DNA of 64,000 nucleotides from SAR202 cluster bacterium AC-647-N09_OGT_505m (lineage in GTDB: Bacteria; Chloroflexota; Dehalococcoidia; UBA2985). The notes beneath the pieces are model-generated. The model had not been told where the DNA came from. It did not search any database and worked only from the letters and a program-made list of their open reading frames with translations. Where the stretch lies: NCBI GenBank assembly GCA_009391225.1, contig VEXC01000002.1:1-64000 (forward strand), in the 5' to 3' direction. This document shows, in pieces, positions 28,117-35,627 of this stretch (the stretch's first letter is position 1; each line of letters begins with the position of its first letter). The position numbers and the translations under genes were made by a program.

Positions 28117-28145
28117 TTGACAAGGGTTAACGCCTGTGCTAACGT
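28117..28145 (+). promoter_or_regulatory. lexA promoter
   Basis: TTGACA (28117-28122), 17-base spacer, TAACGT (28140-28145). The predicted start of transcription falls at about 28152, the first base of the SOS box. Confidence 0.6.
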
Positions 28146-28151
28146 TTTGCA

Positions 28152-28163
28152 GAACATACGTTC
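28152..28163 (+). promoter_or_regulatory. SOS box (LexA operator)
   Basis: GAACATACGTTC matches the Gram-positive LexA/DinR consensus GAAC-N4-GTTC exactly. It lies between the -10 and the lexA ribosome site, as expected for autorepression. No other gene in the window shows this box in a position I could find. Confidence 0.75.
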
Positions 28164-28179
28164 ACTGAGGAGTGATACC

Positions 28180-28827
28180 TTGTCGAAAAAAGGGCTTAAC
28201 GCAAGGCAGCAACAGATTCTGGAGTTCATCCAGCTGTTTGATGAGGAGCGGAGCTATCCTCCCACCATTCGAAACATTCAGCAGGCCTGTAACATAAGTT
28301 CCACTTCCGTGGTGGACTATAATTTGCACATCCTTGAGCGAGAGGGATACATACACCGGGACAGAGAGGTGTCCAGGGGGATTGAGGTCCTTGGAGGGAG
28401 TAAGAATCTTAGTTCTGGCGCAAGAGTCTCTGTGTTGGGCTATATCGCCGCAGGTGAGCCGGTTCCGGTGCCGACCGAGGAGTCCTGGGGGGCCACAGAG
28501 CCCTTGGATGTCCTGGATCTCCCGCAGGAGTTTCTGGGTAATGCCAAAGATGTTTATGCCCTGCGGGTGAAGGGTACTTCCATGATAGATGCCCTGGTAG
28601 ATGATGGAGATGTGGTGATTGTGGAGCCTGTGGACTCTGTCCAGGATGGCGATATGGTGGTTGCCTGGCTCCAGGTGGAGAAGGAGGTTACCCTAAAGCG
28701 TCTGTATCGGGAAGAGGGACTCATACGGCTACAGCCGGCAAACTCCACAATGGAACCCATATACGTGGATCCGGACAACATAGAAGTTCAGGGCAAAGTG
28801 GTGGCCGTTCTCCGCAACACCATTTGA
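28180..28827 (+). CDS. lexA: SOS repressor LexA
   Basis: Represses DNA-damage genes and cleaves itself when RecA is activated. Starting from the TTG at 28180 (GAGGAG about 8 bases upstream) it is 215 residues. It has a winged helix-turn-helix at about 5-70 (LNARQQQILEFIQ, PPTIRNIQQACNISS), the Ala91-Gly92 cleavage bond in IAAGEP, and the catalytic Ser134 (GTSMIDA) and Lys173 (VTLKRL) of the S24 peptidase domain. The frame is open upstream to 28069, but that region holds the promoter and SOS box. This supports an autoregulated SOS system with a GAAC-N4-GTTC box. Confidence 0.95.
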   Translation: MSKKGLNARQQQILEFIQLFDEERSYPPTIRNIQQACNISSTSVVDYNLHILEREGYIHRDREVSRGIEVLGGSKNLSSGARVSVLGYIAAGEPVPVPTEESWGATEPLDVLDLPQEFLGNAKDVYALRVKGTSMIDALVDDGDVVIVEPVDSVQDGDMVVAWLQVEKEVTLKRLYREEGLIRLQPANSTMEPIYVDPDNIEVQGKVVAVLRNTI

Positions 28828-28890
28828 CCCTCTCTGGCCCATTCTCTAGGTCAGTCGGTACCCCTTTCCAGGTTGCTAGGATCTTCACCG

Positions 28891-28899
28891 TGATACAAT
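28891..28899 (+). promoter_or_regulatory. Extended -10 promoter for the EVE-domain gene
   Basis: TGA TACAAT at 28891-28899, with TTGCTA 15 bases upstream as a poor -35. Transcription would start about 40 bases before the gene. The same 9-mer precedes sufU. Confidence 0.45.
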
Positions 28900-28947
28900 A
28901 GGGATAAAGGAGAACTCCACAATACCGACGCAAGGGGGTCTGATGTC

Positions 28948-29403
28948 ATGCCAAGAGGAAAGACTTACTGGATGGTGACCAGCTCCCTGGAGAACTTTCA
29001 TATCACCCGTGGCCTGGATTTCACCATACAAGGTATGATGTTGCGTCAGCGCCGCAAGGCGCAGCGCATGGAGCCTGGGGACAGGATTTTGTACTACATC
29101 ACGGGTGTTCAGCGGTTTGGGGCAACGGTAACAGTCACCTCCAAGTGCACCGAAGACCACAAGCAGATATGGAGGAGTGAAGGAAAGGCAGACGACTTTC
29201 CTTGGAGAGTGGAGATTAAGGCAGATGCCGTCCTTGGAGATAATCAATTCCTAGATGCCAGAGAGATAGGGCCACGTATGGAGTACGTACGGAGATGGCC
29301 TCCGGAGCACTGGCCCCTGGCCTTTCAGGGCAATTTACATATTCTGCCCAAGAGCGACTTCGAGCTTCTGGAGCAGGAGATGAAAAGAGTGACCTCTAAG
29401 TAG
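28948..29403 (+). CDS. EVE domain-containing protein
   Basis: A 151-residue protein that is essentially one EVE domain, the PUA-like fold that in related proteins reads modified bases in DNA or RNA. Seen: YWMVTSSLENFHIT at the start, the RMEPGDRILYYITGVQRFGA core strand, and the EYVRRWPPEHWPLAFQGNLHIL tail. An aromatic-lined pocket is likely (conserved W and Y residues). AAGGGGG lies about 9 bases before the ATG. It is monocistronic from its own promoter. No restriction enzyme or modification gene is near, so a defence role is not supported by context. Confidence 0.8.
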   Translation: MPRGKTYWMVTSSLENFHITRGLDFTIQGMMLRQRRKAQRMEPGDRILYYITGVQRFGATVTVTSKCTEDHKQIWRSEGKADDFPWRVEIKADAVLGDNQFLDAREIGPRMEYVRRWPPEHWPLAFQGNLHILPKSDFELLEQEMKRVTSK

Positions 29404-29421
29404 GCTGCTTCTGAGAGATTC

Positions 29422-29459
29422 TCGGTCTCCTGCTAGTCCGTCTACCTCTCGGAGACCGA
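29422..29459. terminator. Inverted repeat between convergent genes
   Basis: TCGGTCTCC (29422-29430) pairs with GGAGACCGA (29451-29459), 20-base loop, between the convergent EVE and aldo/keto reductase genes. It could serve both strands; no T-run. Confidence 0.35.
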
Positions 29460-29466
29460 TGTTCGC

Positions 29467-30465
29467 TCAGGTGGGGTCTTCCAGATAGAAGTTGTGGTCG
29501 TACAGGCAGTCTATACGCTCCAGTACATCGGCACTCATCTTTGGGGTCTCAGGTGCGAGGGCGAACTCTCTCAGTTGCTCCTGGTTAGTGATGTTCGGGA
29601 GAATGGAGGCGATGGACCTGCTGGCAAGTGCAAACTGTATGGCTACCTGGCCTATGGTGGCATCGGTTTCCTGAGTCAAGAAGTCCAGGAGTTCCATATT
29701 CTCGAGGAGGGTGTCTAGCCAGGCTTGTCTTCGATGATTAGAGGGAGTGAATACAGTGTACTTGTCGTAGGTGCCGTCCAGCATCCCTGACGCGTGGGGG
29801 ATTCTGGACAGCAGCCCTGTGCCCTCCTCCTCTGCGATTGGGAAGAACTTTCTGGCAGGCTCCTGCTCAATAATGCTATAGATTATCTGCATTGAAGAGA
29901 CCTTTCGCTTCCTCATAGACGCCTCTCCTTCTTCAAGCCAGCCGATGTCTGGCCCCAGGGCAGAGCCGTAGTAGCGAATCTTCCCTTCCTGTACTAATGC
30001 CTCCAGCGTCTCAAAGAGGTCGTCGCTCTCTATCGTTTCCAGTCGTGGGTGATGGAGCTGGTATAGGTCTATATGGTCGGTATTCAGGCGTCGCAGGCTC
30101 TGCTCGCAGGCGTACCTTACAAAGGACGGTGAAAAGTCCTGTGGGTTATTACGGCGTCCCTCTCTCTCTACGTGGGTGTAAAAGTCATAGCCGAATTTGG
30201 TCCCTAGGAGGATACTGTTACGTTGCTTGCCGAAGGCCTTGGCCAAAATCTCCTCGCCGTAGCCTTCGCCGTAGGTGTCCCCGGTGTCAAAGAAGTTGAT
30301 CCCCAGGTCCAGCGCCTCGCTGAGGAGGGCTATACTATCTCTCTCTTCCAGTTGGCCCCACCAGCCCGTGCTGACTGTCCATACGCCGAAGCCAATCTCG
30401 GAAACCTCCAGGTCAGTTTTTCCTAAATTGCGGTACTTCAACTTACCTCCTGATGAGCTGACCAT
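29467..30465 (-). CDS. Aldo/keto reductase family oxidoreductase
   Basis: An NADPH-dependent (beta/alpha)8 barrel reductase. The catalytic tetrad is visible: Asp and Tyr in FFDTGDTYGEGYGEE, Lys in LLGTKFGYD, and His in QLHHP. NADP-binding features appear near the C-terminus (SILPNITNQEQLREF). The length of 332 with an extended loop resembles the YdhF/L-glyceraldehyde reductase-like bacterial groups. Two starts are possible: ATG at 30465, or TTG at 30441 (giving the usual KYRNLGKT N-terminus), which has AGGAGGT just upstream though rather close. Substrate unknown; likely a detoxifying carbonyl reductase. Confidence 0.9.
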   Translation of the reverse strand: MVSSSGGKLKYRNLGKTDLEVSEIGFGVWTVSTGWWGQLEERDSIALLSEALDLGINFFDTGDTYGEGYGEEILAKAFGKQRNSILLGTKFGYDFYTHVEREGRRNNPQDFSPSFVRYACEQSLRRLNTDHIDLYQLHHPRLETIESDDLFETLEALVQEGKIRYYGSALGPDIGWLEEGEASMRKRKVSSMQIIYSIIEQEPARKFFPIAEEEGTGLLSRIPHASGMLDGTYDKYTVFTPSNHRRQAWLDTLLENMELLDFLTQETDATIGQVAIQFALASRSIASILPNITNQEQLREFALAPETPKMSADVLERIDCLYDHNFYLEDPT

Positions 30466-30757
30466 GTCGTGTATATGTTTATCATCTGTGCTTCAACCGC
30501 AGCCCCGGCGATTGAAGACTTGTGCCAAGGCAACGGGAGAGGAATTTACATGTTATCATAGTGTGGCTATTCAGCCCCGTCGACATTTTGGAGTAAGGTT
30601 CCAAAAGCCTCTCTCCGGCACCGATGATTCTGAAGAGGAATATAAGGGCTAACAGCGTAGTGGGCTCAAATATAGTGTGTCTTGTGGACATTGGCCTGCC
30701 GCGTATTGTCTGGGCCAGTATGACACACGGCGGAAAGGTATTGCAGAGGTGGAGCAG

Positions 30758-31195
30758 ATGAACTGTCCGAGATGTCAGACGGCACTATCCATGGAGAACT
30801 ACAAAGGTGTGGAAGTGGACCGGTGCGCAAGCTGCAAAGGTATGTGGCTGGAGTACCATGAACTGGATCAACTAGAGGATAAGGAACTGAATGAGTATGA
30901 TGTGAAAGGGTCACTGATGTTCCGCTCCTATCAGGGCGATCTTCACTGTCCTACCTGTGGAAGTGGAATGCAGATGTTCCACTACCGTGCGTACGACTTA
31001 GAGTTGGACTTCTGTCCCAACGAGCATGGGTTCTGGCTGGATAGCGGTGAGGAGAAGCGTGTACTGGAGGTAATGAAACAGCGGATTAAGGACCTGAAGC
31101 GCTCCTCCAATGCCGAGGTGGAGTGGGCTGATATGCTGAAACGCTTCAAGTCCAGAGGTTTTGCAGATCGCATAAAGGGGATGTTCCGCCGCTAG
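30758..31195 (+). CDS. Zinc-finger (TFIIB-type) domain protein
   Basis: A 145-residue protein starting NCPRCQTALSMENYKGVEVD with a zf-TFIIB-like ribbon (CPRC...CASCKGMWL) and a second degenerate unit (CPTCGSGM...DFCPNEHGFWLDSGE). The rest is a basic helical tail (KQRIKDLKRSS). Such proteins are widespread and of unknown function. The ATG at 30758 is chosen because the first cysteine pair follows at once and GAGGTGGAG precedes; the frame is open to 30677 without a start signal. Confidence 0.75.
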   Translation: MNCPRCQTALSMENYKGVEVDRCASCKGMWLEYHELDQLEDKELNEYDVKGSLMFRSYQGDLHCPTCGSGMQMFHYRAYDLELDFCPNEHGFWLDSGEEKRVLEVMKQRIKDLKRSSNAEVEWADMLKRFKSRGFADRIKGMFRR

Positions 31196-31304
31196 CCATA
31201 TATCCGACCCTTCTGGTTCCCTAGGGCTTCAGTGGACGCTCTATGTACCGAATTGGTACGTGGAACTCTCCGTTTGCCATTTCTTATGTGGGGTGTATTT
31301 GAGG

Positions 31305-31432
31305 CCCGCAGCGCACGTCACTCTGAGCCAGCCTACGGCGGGCTCAGAAGGTGGTGTGGGAGAATATCCCACCAATCAGATGCTTCACGGAGTTTACACC
31401 GAGTACAGCCGAAGGGTTCAGTATGACAGATT
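31305..31432. repeat. Decayed extragenic inverted-repeat element (copy 5)
   Basis: The left arm begins ACGTCACTCTGAGCC and the right arm ends GGGTTCAGTATGACAG, which are imperfect reverse complements. Between them lie GTGTGGGAGAATATCCCACC and CAGATGCTTCACGGAG. It lies between the zinc-finger and methyltransferase genes. Confidence 0.5.
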
Positions 31433-31474
31433 GTGGTGCCCATTATTCTACGAATTAGCGAGATAGGACAGTCT

Positions 31475-32101
31475 ATGCTGGACATGGATAGCTTGAGGCC
31501 CATCAGGGGTCATCCGGGAGTGGGGATGGAAGAGAGGTTCATGCGCCGCTTCCCTAGGCTGGGGGCACGGCTGTATGATTTTCAGGCCCGTTTCACCCTG
31601 GGCAGTATGTACCGTGATGTAGCAAAGGAAATTGCGGGCTACATCGACAGTGGCGCAGTCCTAGATGTGGGAACAGGGCCTGGATTCCTGCCTCTAGAAT
31701 TGGCCCGAGTGTCCAACAATCTTGTCGTCACGGGGATTGACCTGTCTCAGGGGATGATAGAATTGGCCAGAAGAAAGGCTCGCAAGGAGTGCATGGAGTC
31801 CAAGGTTGCTTTTCTTCTCGGCGATGCCACCGCTCTGCCAGTGCCATATGACTCATTTGACATGGTGGTGACTACATTGAGCGTGCACCACTGGTCAGAC
31901 CAGCGAAAGGGTATCATGGAACTTCATCGTGTCATGAAGCCCGGGGGTGTAACTTGGGTCTATGACATGTATAGTGACGGCATTCTGCAGGCCTTTGAAG
32001 AGCTTATAGGGTTATCACCCTTCAAGGAGTATGAGATGAGCCGTGTCAAGTACTCGAAGTGGGGCCCAGGTGATGGCCTGCTCAAGATAGAGCTGAGATA
32101 G
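31475..32101 (+). CDS. Class I SAM-dependent methyltransferase
   Basis: A Rossmann-fold methyltransferase of about 208 residues. Motif I is VLDVGTGPGFLPLELA, the acidic end of strand 2 is VTGIDLSQGMIELA, motif post-II is LLGDATALPVPYDSFDMVV, and the post-III region is MKPGGVTWVYD. It belongs to the Methyltransf_11/UbiE-like group that acts on small molecules or lipids. The ATG at 31475 has AGGA 7 bases upstream; the frame opens to 31433 without a ribosome site. It ends rather abruptly after motif III, so the C-terminal cap is short. Substrate unknown. Confidence 0.85.
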   Translation: MLDMDSLRPIRGHPGVGMEERFMRRFPRLGARLYDFQARFTLGSMYRDVAKEIAGYIDSGAVLDVGTGPGFLPLELARVSNNLVVTGIDLSQGMIELARRKARKECMESKVAFLLGDATALPVPYDSFDMVVTTLSVHHWSDQRKGIMELHRVMKPGGVTWVYDMYSDGILQAFEELIGLSPFKEYEMSRVKYSKWGPGDGLLKIELR

Positions 32102-32127
32102 ATGGGTATTTTGATTATCGGTTACCA

Positions 32128-32156
32128 TTGACGCAACGATTTATCATACGTAGGAT
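32128..32156 (+). promoter_or_regulatory. Candidate promoter upstream of proS
   Basis: TTGACG (32128-32133), 17 bases, TAGGAT (32151-32156). It would give proS a leader of about 370 bases. I looked for a T-box-like structure there and cannot support one. The remainder of 32102-32533 shows no gene. Confidence 0.35.
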
Positions 32157-32533
32157 GAGTCCCATTAACTGGAGATTTTGATCTAACAACTCCTCTCTGG
32201 CTACGATGAACGTCCTTGGCTGATTATCAGTGTGGGTGCTGACTGCATAGCACTATTCACTCTCTTTTGCATGCCCTGGGGCCACGTAGACCTTTCTACT
32301 GCCGACGGCTTATGCTGCTTCTTCTGCACCCAGTCTCCTGCAAGGCCTTGTACTTCTTCAGGGTCTTCTCCATCCCCCTGGGCTACGGCGGTTGGGTTGA
32401 AAGTGAAGATTATCGTAGCCACGGGCTGGCTTCGGTACCTTGAGGTGATACAGTCGCTGCTGGGCATTTCTCTCATCGCCCCGTTTCTGGTAACCTTTAC
32501 CTGTAAAATGCCCAGGTAGGAGAGACCCAAACC

Positions 32534-34276
32534 ATGCGCATGACTCGTTTTTTCGGCAAGACACTGCGGGAGGAGCCTTCTGAGGCGGAAATCGCCAGCC
32601 ATCGCCTGTTGCTGAAGGCGGGGATGATACGGCAGGTGGCATCGGGGGTGTACAGCTATCTCCCCCTGGCGTGGCGTTCTCTGAGGAAGATAGAGGGCAT
32701 TATACGCCAGGAGATGGATGCCGCTGGGGGCCAGGAAGTGAGGATGCCGGCACTCCATCCCCTGGAGCTATGGGAGGAGTCGGGGCGGAGGGATGCCTTT
32801 GGCCAGAGTCTGTTCATCCTGGAGGACCGTCGTGAGAGGCCTCTGGTAATTGCTCCCACCCACGAGGAGGTGGTCACTCTCATGGTGAAGGCCAACGTCC
32901 ACAGCTACCGGGACCTCCCCCAGCTTCTCTATCAGATTCAGACCAAGTTTCGTGATGAGTCCAGGCCTAGGGGCGGGCTGCTACGGGTGCGGGAGTTCGA
33001 TATGAAGGACGCATATAGTTTTGATATCGACGAAGAGGGGCTGGCACGTAGCTACGATGTCATGGTGCAGGCGTACAAGAACATCTTCAGTCGCTGTGGC
33101 CTGCCCGCGGTGCAGGTGGAGGCAGACAGCGGAGCTATAGGTGGGAAGGATTCCCACGAGTTCGTCCTACCCACGGAGAGCGGGGAAGACGTAATCCTAA
33201 TGTGCCCTGCCTGCGGGTACTCTGCCAACGCTGAGCGAGCTGAGAGCGTGAAACCCTCACAGGATGAGGAAATCCCTCTACCTCTGAGCGAGGTGCACAC
33301 CCCTGGGATTAAGACAATAGAGGATTTGGCGGCTTTCCTGGGGATTCCTGAGAGCAAGACTTTGAAGGCCGTTTTCTATGCCTGTGACGGTCAGATAATC
33401 TTCGTTACCATACGAGGCGACCTGGAGGTGAACGAGGTCAAGCTCAAGAATATCCTCCACTGCAATGAGCTACACCTGGCCACGGAAGCAGAGGTGGAAG
33501 AGGCCGGGCTGGTGGCCGGTTCGGCGTCACCGGCTGGTATATGGAGGTCATTTCGTAAAGAAGGCGTAGCCATAATCGCTGACGATTCCATAAATCTGGG
33601 GTCCAATTTCGTGGTGGGTGCCAACCGCACCGATTATCACCTGCGCAATGCCAACTACCCTCGGGACTTTGATCCGGACGTGATAGCGGACATCGCCCTG
33701 GCCCAGGCAGGCCACTCCTGCCGCCACTGCGGTATGTCCTTGGAGGCCAAGCCAGGCATAGAAGTGGGGCATGTGTTCAAATTGGGTACATTCTTCACGG
33801 ATAGGCTGGAGGCTATGTTCCTGGACAGCGAAGGGGTGCAGAGACCAATCATCATGGGGTGCTATGGCATAGGGATAGGACGACTGCTGGCCGCGGTAAT
33901 AGAGCAGAACCACGATGAGAATGGCATCGTCTTTCCCCCCACCATAGCTCCATACCAGGTGCACCTAGTGGCTCTGAACGTTGAGAATCCGGAGGTGGCC
34001 CAGGCTGCCGAAGACCTATACCAGCGCCTGGTGAAGGCTGGCTTGGAGGTGCTGTACGATGATCGCCCGGAGACAGCGGGTGTGAAATTCAACGATGCCG
34101 ATCTCCTGGGCTTTCCAATCCGTATAGTGGTGAGCCCCCGGAATCTGAGGCAGGGCTGTGCCGAGGTAAAGCAACGCCACGAAAGCGAGGCGCAGTTGGT
34201 GGGTTTAGAAGGGGTTGTGGAACTGGTGAGATGGTTGCTGGAAACTGCTAGCAGGCCTGGTTTAAGAGGAAGCTAA
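32534..34276 (+). CDS. proS: Prolyl-tRNA synthetase
   Basis: Charges tRNA-Pro. The 580 residues give the bacterial-type layout. Class II motif 1 is near residue 60 (PALHPLELWEESGR), motif 2 is TKFRDESRPRGGLLRVREFDMKDAYSF, an inserted YbaK-like editing domain (about 240-385) clears Ala-tRNA-Pro, and motif 3 is GCYGIGIGRLLAA. The C-terminal anticodon-binding domain runs from about 470 (YQVHLVALN, VLYDDRPETAGVKFNDADL). AGGAG lies 12 bases before the ATG; a second in-frame ATG two codons later fits slightly better spacing to no other site. It is convergent with the acpP block. Confidence 0.98.
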   Translation: MRMTRFFGKTLREEPSEAEIASHRLLLKAGMIRQVASGVYSYLPLAWRSLRKIEGIIRQEMDAAGGQEVRMPALHPLELWEESGRRDAFGQSLFILEDRRERPLVIAPTHEEVVTLMVKANVHSYRDLPQLLYQIQTKFRDESRPRGGLLRVREFDMKDAYSFDIDEEGLARSYDVMVQAYKNIFSRCGLPAVQVEADSGAIGGKDSHEFVLPTESGEDVILMCPACGYSANAERAESVKPSQDEEIPLPLSEVHTPGIKTIEDLAAFLGIPESKTLKAVFYACDGQIIFVTIRGDLEVNEVKLKNILHCNELHLATEAEVEEAGLVAGSASPAGIWRSFRKEGVAIIADDSINLGSNFVVGANRTDYHLRNANYPRDFDPDVIADIALAQAGHSCRHCGMSLEAKPGIEVGHVFKLGTFFTDRLEAMFLDSEGVQRPIIMGCYGIGIGRLLAAVIEQNHDENGIVFPPTIAPYQVHLVALNVENPEVAQAAEDLYQRLVKAGLEVLYDDRPETAGVKFNDADLLGFPIRIVVSPRNLRQGCAEVKQRHESEAQLVGLEGVVELVRWLLETASRPGLRGS

Positions 34277-34287
34277 ACTGTCCAGCA

Positions 34288-34314
34288 TGAGCGGAGAAGC
34301 ATGAAGGCCGCTCA
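34288..34314 (+). terminator. Hairpin after proS
   Basis: TGAGCGG (34288-34294) pairs with CCGCTCA (34308-34314), 13-base loop, 12 bases after the proS stop. No T-run. Confidence 0.35.
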
Positions 34315-34394
34315 CCACGAATGGTAAAATAATCTTGTCATTCTTGTATATTGTGTAGGAAGAATTGCAGGGTAGATTCTGTGAGGAATCCATG

Positions 34395-34520
34395 GGACAC
34401 ACCTCGGACGCGTTCGTCGCTTCGCTCCTCAGCGTGACTGGTAAAAAGGCCATTCATCTTGACTGGAAAGGAAACTTCGCCCGCGAAGCGAGTGCGACAG
34501 CATCTCACTGTGGGTGCAAG
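34395..34520. repeat. Decayed extragenic repeat (copy 6)
   Basis: In the convergent gap between proS and acpP: CGTCGCTTCGCTCCTCAGCG and CGCCCGCGAAGCGAGTGCGA. This is the GAAGCGA-type wording shared with the other extragenic copies. Confidence 0.4.
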
Positions 34521-34549
34521 GCCACGCTTTGTTGCCCTGCTCAGGTGCC

Positions 34550-34810
34550 TTAGCTGTCGGCGACACCTTTGCCTGTCAGGAATGTGATGGCATCCTGGAC
34601 TTTTAGCAGGGTTTCCGCATCCTCGTCGGAGATCTCTACCGGGTTGTCGTCGGTGCTGAACTCGTCTTGAAAGGCTAGAATAAGGTCCACCAGGTCCAGG
34701 GAATCAGCATCCAGGTCGTCTGTAAAGGACGCCTCTGGGACCACGGCCGATTCTTCCACACCCAGCCTCTCTGCCACTATTTTCTGTACGCGCTCTAGAA
34801 TTGTTGCCAC
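34550..34810 (-). CDS. acpP: Acyl carrier protein
   Basis: Carries growing acyl chains on a 4'-phosphopantetheine arm. The 86 residues hold the DADSLDLVDL site with Ser37 as the attachment point, and the protein is strongly acidic like its family. The start is GTG at 34810 with AGGAGG 6 bases upstream. It follows nusB by 38 bases on the minus strand, and fabD, its malonyl-loading partner, lies two genes upstream, so the cluster links fatty-acid synthesis and transcription genes. Confidence 0.95.
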   Translation of the reverse strand: MATILERVQKIVAERLGVEESAVVPEASFTDDLDADSLDLVDLILAFQDEFSTDDNPVEISDEDAETLLKVQDAITFLTGKGVADS

Positions 34811-34848
34811 CCTGAACCTCCTGTGAACACTAATATTTCCCAGTTGAA

Positions 34849-35283
34849 TTACGGGCTCGAAAGTTGTTCTGCTTCCACTACGGAGCCCAAGACCCCATTA
34901 ATGAATCTGAATGAGCTATCGCTGCCGAAGAGTTTAGCCAGTTCCACCGTCTCGTTTATCACTACTTTGGGTGGGGATGTCCTCTGAGTCATTAGTTCGT
35001 AGATTGCCATGCGCAGCAGGTTACGGTCCACTACAGATATCTGAGACACAGGCCAAGATTGAGCGAACTGGGATATTATGTTGTCAATCCGGTTCGTGTT
35101 GTCAGATACTCCCCCGACCAGGGCACGTACAAACGATACAGTCTCTTCGGTAAGTCGTTCACCATTTAAGTAGCGGCTGCTGACCTGGTCCCAGGGGTGG
35201 TCTACGCTATCCACCTCATAGAGAACCTGGAAGGCTATCTTTCTGGCCTTACGCCTGGCGGTAACAAAGCTATCATCCGCCAT
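34849..35283 (-). CDS. nusB: Transcription antitermination factor NusB
   Basis: An all-helical RNA-binding protein that joins NusE (S10) at boxA RNA to keep rRNA transcription going. The 144 residues show RRKARKIAFQVLYEVD at the N-terminus, the central SVVDRNLLRMAIYELM helix, and the KVVINETVELAKLFGSDSSFRFINGVLG C-terminal signature. The length is typical. A run of nine G (coding strand) lies just before the start, inside the leader. It lies between fabD and acpP on the minus strand. Confidence 0.95.
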   Translation of the reverse strand: MADDSFVTARRKARKIAFQVLYEVDSVDHPWDQVSSRYLNGERLTEETVSFVRALVGGVSDNTNRIDNIISQFAQSWPVSQISVVDRNLLRMAIYELMTQRTSPPKVVINETVELAKLFGSDSSFRFINGVLGSVVEAEQLSSP

Positions 35284-35570
35284 CTTCTTAATCCCCCCCC
35301 CGCTGACACTATTCTCTTGTTAAAGGACTCCTCGTTGAAGGCCGTTTCAACGCCCTGTTTTGGCATGGCCTCTGCGCACAGCTTAGAGTAGAATGCCTTC
35401 GCTCTAGGGGAATGAGGAAAAACTCCTACAATCACCCTACTAATCCCTTTCCTGGCCAGGAAGAAGGGTAGTACTTATACCCGAGGGATACACCCAGACT
35501 CCCCACAAAGTGGGTTTATCCCACTGTATTTCCCTTTCTTCATCATTTTGCTAAAGGCTCCTGTAACCTG
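35284..35570. other. Gap between fabD and nusB
   Basis: Contains a minus-strand open frame from about 35435 that reads protein-like for some 45 codons (GVFPHSPRAKAFYSKL) and then runs past a nine-G tract into the nusB frame region. I do not recognise it and see no ribosome site that decides a start. It may be leader sequence or a gene remnant. Confidence 0.25.
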
Positions 35571-35627
35571 TGGGTCGCCAATGAACTATCTCAAAACTCC
35601 GTTTTCGGATAGTTCATTGGCGACCCA
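35571..35627 (-). terminator. Long perfect hairpin containing the fabD stop codon
   Basis: The 20-base arms 35571-35590 and 35608-35627 are exact reverse complements. Inside the loop AAAAC/GTTTT forms a further 5-bp stem with a TCC turn. The fabD stop (35614-35616) and its last four to five codons (LGRQ) lie in one arm. No T-run follows on the minus strand. It may end or protect the DUF177-rpmF-fabD transcript, or be an inserted palindrome. Confidence 0.55.

Noticed and set aside
28069..28179. Longer lexA start
   Set aside because: The region holds the -35, -10 and SOS box; the TTG at 28180 has the ribosome site.
28948..29403. EVE-domain protein as part of a defence system
   Set aside because: No restriction, modification or toxin-antitoxin gene is adjacent.
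32232..32519. Plus-strand open frame of 95 codons before proS
   Set aside because: Cysteine-rich but with unlikely composition and no ribosome site; probably a chance frame in the proS leader.
35292..35300. Nine-base G/C homopolymer before nusB, possible phase-variation tract
   Set aside because: It lies in the leader of a housekeeping gene and does not sit in a frame I can support, so phase variation is not indicated.
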